Of a stretch of DNA of 64,000 nt, positions 59,577-64,000 are shown piece by piece. A model generated the notes under the pieces. That model saw only the letters and a program-made list of their open reading frames with translations, did not search any database and was not told the DNA's origin. Position 1 is the stretch's first letter, and each line of letters begins with the position of its first letter. A program made the position numbers and the translations under genes. Source of the DNA: Arthrobacter sp. NicSoilC5 (GTDB taxonomy: Bacteria; Actinomycetota; Actinomycetes; Actinomycetales; Micrococcaceae); assembly GCF_019977395.1 (NCBI RefSeq), contig NZ_AP024660.1, positions 682,001-746,000 on the forward strand, written 5' to 3'.

Positions 59577-60413
59577 GTGGCACTGTCGCGGGCCCGTAAA
59601 GCCAATCCCGAGGGGCGGATGTCCCTCTGGGAGCACCTCAAGGAGCTGAAGAACCGGCTGATCAAGTCGGCCATCGGCGTCGTCATCGGCGGTATTGGGG
59701 GCTGGATACTTTACGATCCGCTGTTGAAGGCGCTGGCCGAACCGGTAAACCGGATTTCGAGTGAGACCGGGGGCCTGGCGGCCATCAACTTCGGCACCAT
59801 CGCGTCGCCCTTCGACTTCAAGCTGCAGATGTCGCTCCTCATCGGGGCGGTCATCTCCAGCCCCATCTGGATCTACCAGCTCTGGGCGTTCATCACGCCC
59901 GGGCTGACGTCCAAGGAACGCCGCTACACCCTGGGCTACATGGCTGCTGCCATCCCCCTGTTCCTTGCCGGAATCTGGGTGGGGTGGCTGGTGGTTCCCC
60001 AGGTGGTCCACGCCTTGACCCAGTTCACTCCGGAGGGGTCCTCCAGCGTCATCGACGCCAGGACCTACATCGAATTCGTCACCCGCATGGTGCTGATGCT
60101 GGGACTGGCCTTCCTGGTCCCCGTAGTGCTGGTTGGCATCAACATGGCGGGCATCGTTTCGGGCCGCACCATTCTGAAGGCCTGGCGCATCACGGTCTTC
60201 CTGGTGTTTGTCCTGGCAGCAATCGCAGCGCCGGGTGCCGATGCCATTTCGATGTTCATGCTGGCCGGACCGCTGTTGGCGCTTTTCTTTGCAGCGATCG
60301 GCATCTGCATCATGAACGACAAACGCCGCGAACGCCGGCAGGCCCGGCAGGTCGAAGAGACCGAGGCCACAGCCGATATCGCCACCCCCGGCAGTGAACT
60401 CAAGAAGCTGTAG
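59577..60413 (+). CDS. tatC: Sec-independent protein translocase TatC
   Basis: 278 residues and six membrane helices. The N-terminal MSLWEHLKELKNRLIKSA and the motif SSPIWIYQLWAFITPGL identify TatC, the twin-arginine signal receptor. GTG 59577 is coupled to tatA. Downstream helY has its own -10. Confidence 0.97.
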   Translation: MALSRARKANPEGRMSLWEHLKELKNRLIKSAIGVVIGGIGGWILYDPLLKALAEPVNRISSETGGLAAINFGTIASPFDFKLQMSLLIGAVISSPIWIYQLWAFITPGLTSKERRYTLGYMAAAIPLFLAGIWVGWLVVPQVVHALTQFTPEGSSSVIDARTYIEFVTRMVLMLGLAFLVPVVLVGINMAGIVSGRTILKAWRITVFLVFVLAAIAAPGADAISMFMLAGPLLALFFAAIGICIMNDKRRERRQARQVEETEATADIATPGSELKKL

Positions 60414-60433
60414 CGTGCCGCTAGGCTTGGGGT

Positions 60434-63355
60434 ATGTCCTCCACCACCGGACCCTTCTCCACCGGCCCCGTCGATCCTGAAGAACTTTCTCCAGCCGAGA
60501 GATACCGTGCCAGCGCCGAGCGCCGGGCAGAGGCGGCCACGTACCTTGGGTCTTTTATCCGGACCCTCGAGTTCGAACTCGACGACTTTCAACGGCAGGC
60601 GTGCCGTTCGCTTCAGGAAGGCAGGGGAGTCCTGGTGGCGGCCCCGACCGGAGCCGGGAAGACCATCGTGGGGGAGTTCGCCATCTATCTCGCCCTGCAG
60701 CGGGGCCTGAAGGCCTTCTACACCACCCCCATCAAAGCCCTCAGCAACCAGAAATTCACTGAACTCAGCGAAAAGTACGGTGCAGAAAATGTGGGCCTCC
60801 TGACCGGCGACACCAGCATCAACGGTGACGCGCAGGTGGTGGTGATGACCACCGAAGTCCTCCGGAACATGCTGTACGCGGATTCTGCCACCCTGGAGGA
60901 CCTCGGCTACGTGGTCATGGACGAAGTCCACTACCTCGCTGACCGGTTCCGCGGGGCAGTGTGGGAGGAAGTCATCATCCACCTGCCCAGCGAGGTCCAG
61001 GTCGCCTCGCTCAGTGCAACCGTCTCCAACGCCGAGGAGTTCGGCGCCTGGCTGGACACCGTCCGCGGGGACACCGACATCATCGTCTCCGAGCACCGGC
61101 CGGTGCCGCTGTGGCAGCACGTCATGGTGGGCCGGCAGATCATGGACCTTTTCGCCGGGGAGACCACCTTCGACGAGATCGCCCCGCCCGTCGAGGAAGA
61201 GGGCCGGCAGCCTGCCACGGCCGGCAAATCCGTCGACACCGCCAAGGGCCGCGGCTTCGACGTCAACCCGGACCTCCTCACCGTTGCGCGCAGCGAAAGC
61301 CAGCAAAGCTTCCGCAGCCGTCCCGGCGCCGGCCGCCGCGGCCAGCGCGGCCGCAACGGTTATGACCGCCCGGGCAGGAGCGAACAAACGGGGGTCCGCC
61401 CCGCCAGCCGTCCGCAGGTGATCGCCAGCCTGGACCGGATGGACCTGTTGCCTGCCATCACCTTCATCTTCTCCCGTGCCGGCTGTGAAGCGGCCGTGGC
61501 GCAGTGCGTCGGTTCAGGCCTGTGGCTCACCACGGAGAAGGAGCAGCGGATCATCGCCCAGCGGGTGGACGAGGCCGGGCAGGACATCCCGCCGGACGAC
61601 CTCGACGTCCTGGGTTTTTGGACGTGGCGGGACGGCCTGCTCCGGGGTTTCGCAGCCCACCATGCCGGCATGCTGCCCACCTTCAAGGAGGTGGTGGAAA
61701 AGCTTTTCGCCGACGGCCTGGTCAAAGCTGTTTTCGCCACTGAGACCCTCGCCCTGGGCGTCAACATGCCCGCCCGCTCGGTGGTCCTGGAAAAGCTGGA
61801 CAAGTTCAACGGGGAAGCCCACGTGGACATCACCGCGGGCGAGTACACCCAGCTCACCGGCCGGGCCGGGCGGCGCGGCATCGACGTCGAGGGCCACGCC
61901 GTGGTCCTGTGGCAGCCGGGGACGGACCCGACGGCGGTGGCAGGCCTTGCGTCGCGGCGGACCTATCCGCTGAACTCCAGTTTCCGGCCCACCTACAACA
62001 TGAGCATCAACCTCCTGGCACAGTTTGGGCGGGCCAGGGCCCGGGAAATCCTCGAATCGTCCTTCGCCCAGTTCCAGGCCGACCGCTCGGTGGTTGGGCT
62101 TGCCAGGCAAGTGCGGAGCCGGGAAGAGTCCCTCGCGGGCTACGCCAAGTCCATGACCTGCCACCTGGGCGACTTCACAGAATATGCCCGGCTGCGCAGG
62201 GAACTCTCCGATGCCGAAAGTGCCACCTCCCGGACCAAGTCCCGGGTCCAGAAGTCACTCAGTGACGACTCCCTGGCGCGCCTCCTGCCCGGGGACGTGG
62301 TCAACGTTCCCGGCGGGCGCGCCCCGGGGCCCGCCGTCGTCCTCAGCTCTGACCACAGCAGCCGCGAACCCCGGCCTGCCGTGCTCACCCTGGACAACCA
62401 GCTGCGCCGGATAGGAACCGACGACCTGGAAGGACCCATCGCGCCGGTTACCCGGATCCGCATTCCCAAATCCTTCAATGCCAAGGTGCCCAAGTCCCGG
62501 CGGGACCTTGCCTCCAGCGCACGGAACGCCCTGCGCGAGAACCGGCCGCCTGCTCCCGGGCAGAACCGCAACCACGATTTCGGCCGCGGAGCCGCCTTTC
62601 CCAACCAGGAGCGGCGCATCGCCGAACTGCGCCGGGCCCTCAAGGCACACCCCTGCCACGGATGCAGCGAACGCGAAGACCATGCCCGGTGGTCGGAGCG
62701 GTGGTGGAAACTGCGGCGGGAAACGGATGGCCTGGTTCGCCAAATCCAGGGCCGCACCAACACGATCGCCAAAACCTTCGACCGGGTGTGCGACGTCCTG
62801 TCCGCCTACGGATACCTCGAAGACACCGGCGACGGCCGCCTGAACATCAGCCCGGACGGCCAGCGGCTGCGCCGGATCTACGGCGAGAAGGACCTGCTGA
62901 TCTCACAGTCGCTGCGGCTGGGCGCGTTCGATGACCTGGACGCCGCCGAAGTTGCTGCCCTGGCCAGCGTGCTGGTCTACCAGGCCAAACGCGAAGACCG
63001 GGGCCTGCGGCCGCGCATGCCCAGCGTCTCCCTGGAGACCTCCGTGGACATCGTGGTCAAGGAATGGTCCGTCCTTGAAGACGTGGAGGAGGAGAACAAG
63101 CTTCCGCTGACCGGCGAACCTGAACTCGGACTTGTCTGGCCCCTGTACAAGTGGGCCCGCGGACGCCACCTCCAGGACGTCCTGAGCGGCACCGACCTTG
63201 CCGCCGGTGACTTTGTCCGCTGGGTCAAGCAGGTGGTGGACCTGCTGGACCAGCTCGCCAAGATCCCCGGCCTCGATCCGCGCCTGGCACGGCTCTGCGC
63301 CGAAGCGATCAACCTCATCCGCCGCGGCGTCGTGGCCTACTCGTCCGTCCTCTAG
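60434..63355 (+). CDS. helY: SKI2-like DEVH-box RNA helicase HelY
   Basis: 973 residues. Walker A APTGAGKTIVGEF, DEVH in VVMDEVHYLADRF, SAT motif SLSATVSNAEEFGAWL and motif VI QLTGRAGRRGID form the helicase core, and a DSHCT-type C-terminus follows, with the conserved HPCHGCSEREDHARW segment. An unusual Arg/Gly-rich insert (GRRGQRGRNGYDRPGRS) near residue 305 may bind RNA. The mycobacterial homologue is Rv2092c. ATG 60434 is preceded by TAGGCT ending 6 nt upstream (leaderless). Confidence 0.95.
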   Translation: MSSTTGPFSTGPVDPEELSPAERYRASAERRAEAATYLGSFIRTLEFELDDFQRQACRSLQEGRGVLVAAPTGAGKTIVGEFAIYLALQRGLKAFYTTPIKALSNQKFTELSEKYGAENVGLLTGDTSINGDAQVVVMTTEVLRNMLYADSATLEDLGYVVMDEVHYLADRFRGAVWEEVIIHLPSEVQVASLSATVSNAEEFGAWLDTVRGDTDIIVSEHRPVPLWQHVMVGRQIMDLFAGETTFDEIAPPVEEEGRQPATAGKSVDTAKGRGFDVNPDLLTVARSESQQSFRSRPGAGRRGQRGRNGYDRPGRSEQTGVRPASRPQVIASLDRMDLLPAITFIFSRAGCEAAVAQCVGSGLWLTTEKEQRIIAQRVDEAGQDIPPDDLDVLGFWTWRDGLLRGFAAHHAGMLPTFKEVVEKLFADGLVKAVFATETLALGVNMPARSVVLEKLDKFNGEAHVDITAGEYTQLTGRAGRRGIDVEGHAVVLWQPGTDPTAVAGLASRRTYPLNSSFRPTYNMSINLLAQFGRARAREILESSFAQFQADRSVVGLARQVRSREESLAGYAKSMTCHLGDFTEYARLRRELSDAESATSRTKSRVQKSLSDDSLARLLPGDVVNVPGGRAPGPAVVLSSDHSSREPRPAVLTLDNQLRRIGTDDLEGPIAPVTRIRIPKSFNAKVPKSRRDLASSARNALRENRPPAPGQNRNHDFGRGAAFPNQERRIAELRRALKAHPCHGCSEREDHARWSERWWKLRRETDGLVRQIQGRTNTIAKTFDRVCDVLSAYGYLEDTGDGRLNISPDGQRLRRIYGEKDLLISQSLRLGAFDDLDAAEVAALASVLVYQAKREDRGLRPRMPSVSLETSVDIVVKEWSVLEDVEEENKLPLTGEPELGLVWPLYKWARGRHLQDVLSGTDLAAGDFVRWVKQVVDLLDQLAKIPGLDPRLARLCAEAINLIRRGVVAYSSVL

Positions 63356-63414
63356 TCACACCTCACCCCTTGCCGGCTGCAACTGGCCTGCACTATCCCA
63401 GGAGTCCTGCCTTT

Positions 63415-64000
63415 ATGCCCCGCCCTGATCCCGCACCCCGCAACGCCGACCGTCCCGCCCCGGTGCTGTACCGCAACGGATCCGTGTACACCGCGGCTGA
63501 CCCGTTCGCCACGGCAATGCTTGTGGATGGGGACACTGTTGCCTGGGTCGGATCGGAGCAGGCGGCCTCGTCCATTGCCGACAGCTCCATGGAAGTCATC
63601 GACCTCCGCGGCGCCCTGGTTGCGCCGGGCTTCGTTGACTCACACATGCACCTGACCGAAACCGGAATGGCCCTGCAGTCACTCCAGCTGGGAACGCTCA
63701 AGTCGGCCCGGGAAGTGCTGGACGCAGTCGCCGGGGCCGCCGGGAATGGACCGGTGCTCGGCCACGGCTGGGACGAGGCCACCTGGGCGGACCCGGCCCT
63801 GCCCAGTGCAGAAGAACTCGACCGGGCCGCTGGAGGCAGGCCGGTCTATCTCTCCCGTGTGGACGCGCACTCGGCGCTGGTGTCAACGTCGCTGGCACAG
63901 TCCGCGGACCTTCAGAACCGGGAGGGGTACGACGGCGGCGCCCGGGTGACGCGGGCCGCCCACGAGGCAGCACGGCTGGCGACCCGGCAGCTGCCGCAGG
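63415..64000 (+). CDS. amidohydrolase family protein (5' part)
   Basis: N-terminal 195 residues of a metal-dependent amidohydrolase cut by the right edge. The composite-fold start (VLYRNGSVYTAADPFATAML) leads to the metal site VAPGFVDSHMHLTE and then LGHGWDEATW, fitting the YtcJ-like group. The substrate is unknown. ATG 63415 is preceded by GGAG 10 nt upstream. Confidence 0.85.
   Translation, partial: MPRPDPAPRNADRPAPVLYRNGSVYTAADPFATAMLVDGDTVAWVGSEQAASSIADSSMEVIDLRGALVAPGFVDSHMHLTETGMALQSLQLGTLKSAREVLDAVAGAAGNGPVLGHGWDEATWADPALPSAEELDRAAGGRPVYLSRVDAHSALVSTSLAQSADLQNREGYDGGARVTRAAHEAARLATRQLPQ

Noticed and set aside
1..64000. CRISPR arrays, insertion sequences, prophage or integrase genes
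   Set aside because: No regularly spaced repeats, transposase or phage structural proteins were seen; the only long protein-level repeats are the LGFP units.

Overview
The window is GC-rich, tightly packed chromosomal DNA from an actinobacterium, most likely a member of Micrococcaceae (Arthrobacter/Pseudarthrobacter group). The evidence is a complete Pup-proteasome locus, a mycothiol ligase (mshC), a naturally fused PafBC, DUF4193 and DUF5703 proteins, divergent glgC/glgA, and many GTG starts. I see no insertion sequences, prophage genes, CRISPR arrays or rRNA. There is one tRNA (Leu, GAG). The genus is inferred from gene content; no search was run.

Layout. 1-6.1 kb: the end of a TrmH-type rRNA/tRNA methyltransferase, ribosomal protein bL31 (type B), a lipoate ligase family protein, an aminopeptidase N gene broken by a one-base frameshift, and a YeiH-type transporter. 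6.2-9.7 kb: a three-gene operon of ATP-grasp, alpha-E and transglutaminase proteins, a widespread but functionally unresolved set. 9.7-14.5 kb: a PPOX-fold protein, an unusual zinc-ribbon SDR, and the divergent glycogen genes glgC and glgA. 14.5-21.1 kb: a lipid module in which a TetR regulator and an acyl-CoA oxidase/dehydrogenase are divergent from thiolase, FabG4-like reductase and HtdX-like dehydratase. A perfect palindrome lies between them. 21-35.6 kb: accessory genes (FUSC transporter, serine hydrolase, Xi-class GST, M50 protease, two GT9 glycosyltransferases, small proteins, a DM13-like lipoprotein, a phospholipase D, YqeY, and an L,D-transpeptidase with LGFP repeats). 35.9-37.5 kb: a three-gene operon of uncharacterised membrane proteins. 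37.8-42 kb: tRNA-Leu, an M20 peptidase, an acyl-CoA dehydrogenase, small conserved proteins and an aldo/keto reductase.

42.1-63.4 kb is a conserved actinobacterial block corresponding to M. tuberculosis Rv2136c-Rv2092c: uppP, mshC, PAC2, a HAD phosphatase, a site-2 protease, trmI, then mpa-dop-pup-prcB-prcA-pafA, two FKBP prolyl isomerases, pafBC, a small membrane protein, tatA, tatC and helY. Together these tag proteins with Pup, deamidate or remove the tag, unfold and degrade substrates, and respond to DNA damage through PafBC. An amidohydrolase runs off the right edge.

The strongest cross-cutting pattern is regulatory. About 19 genes carry a TAnnnT-like -10 hexamer exactly 6-7 nt upstream of the start codon, which is the signature of leaderless mRNAs. 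The best candidates for undescribed biology are the membrane-protein operon at 35885-37505, whose first two members share a motif suggesting duplication; the ATP-grasp/alpha-E/transglutaminase operon; the TetR palindrome whose two arms each contain a -10-like hexamer; and the GC hairpin at the mpa-dop junction.
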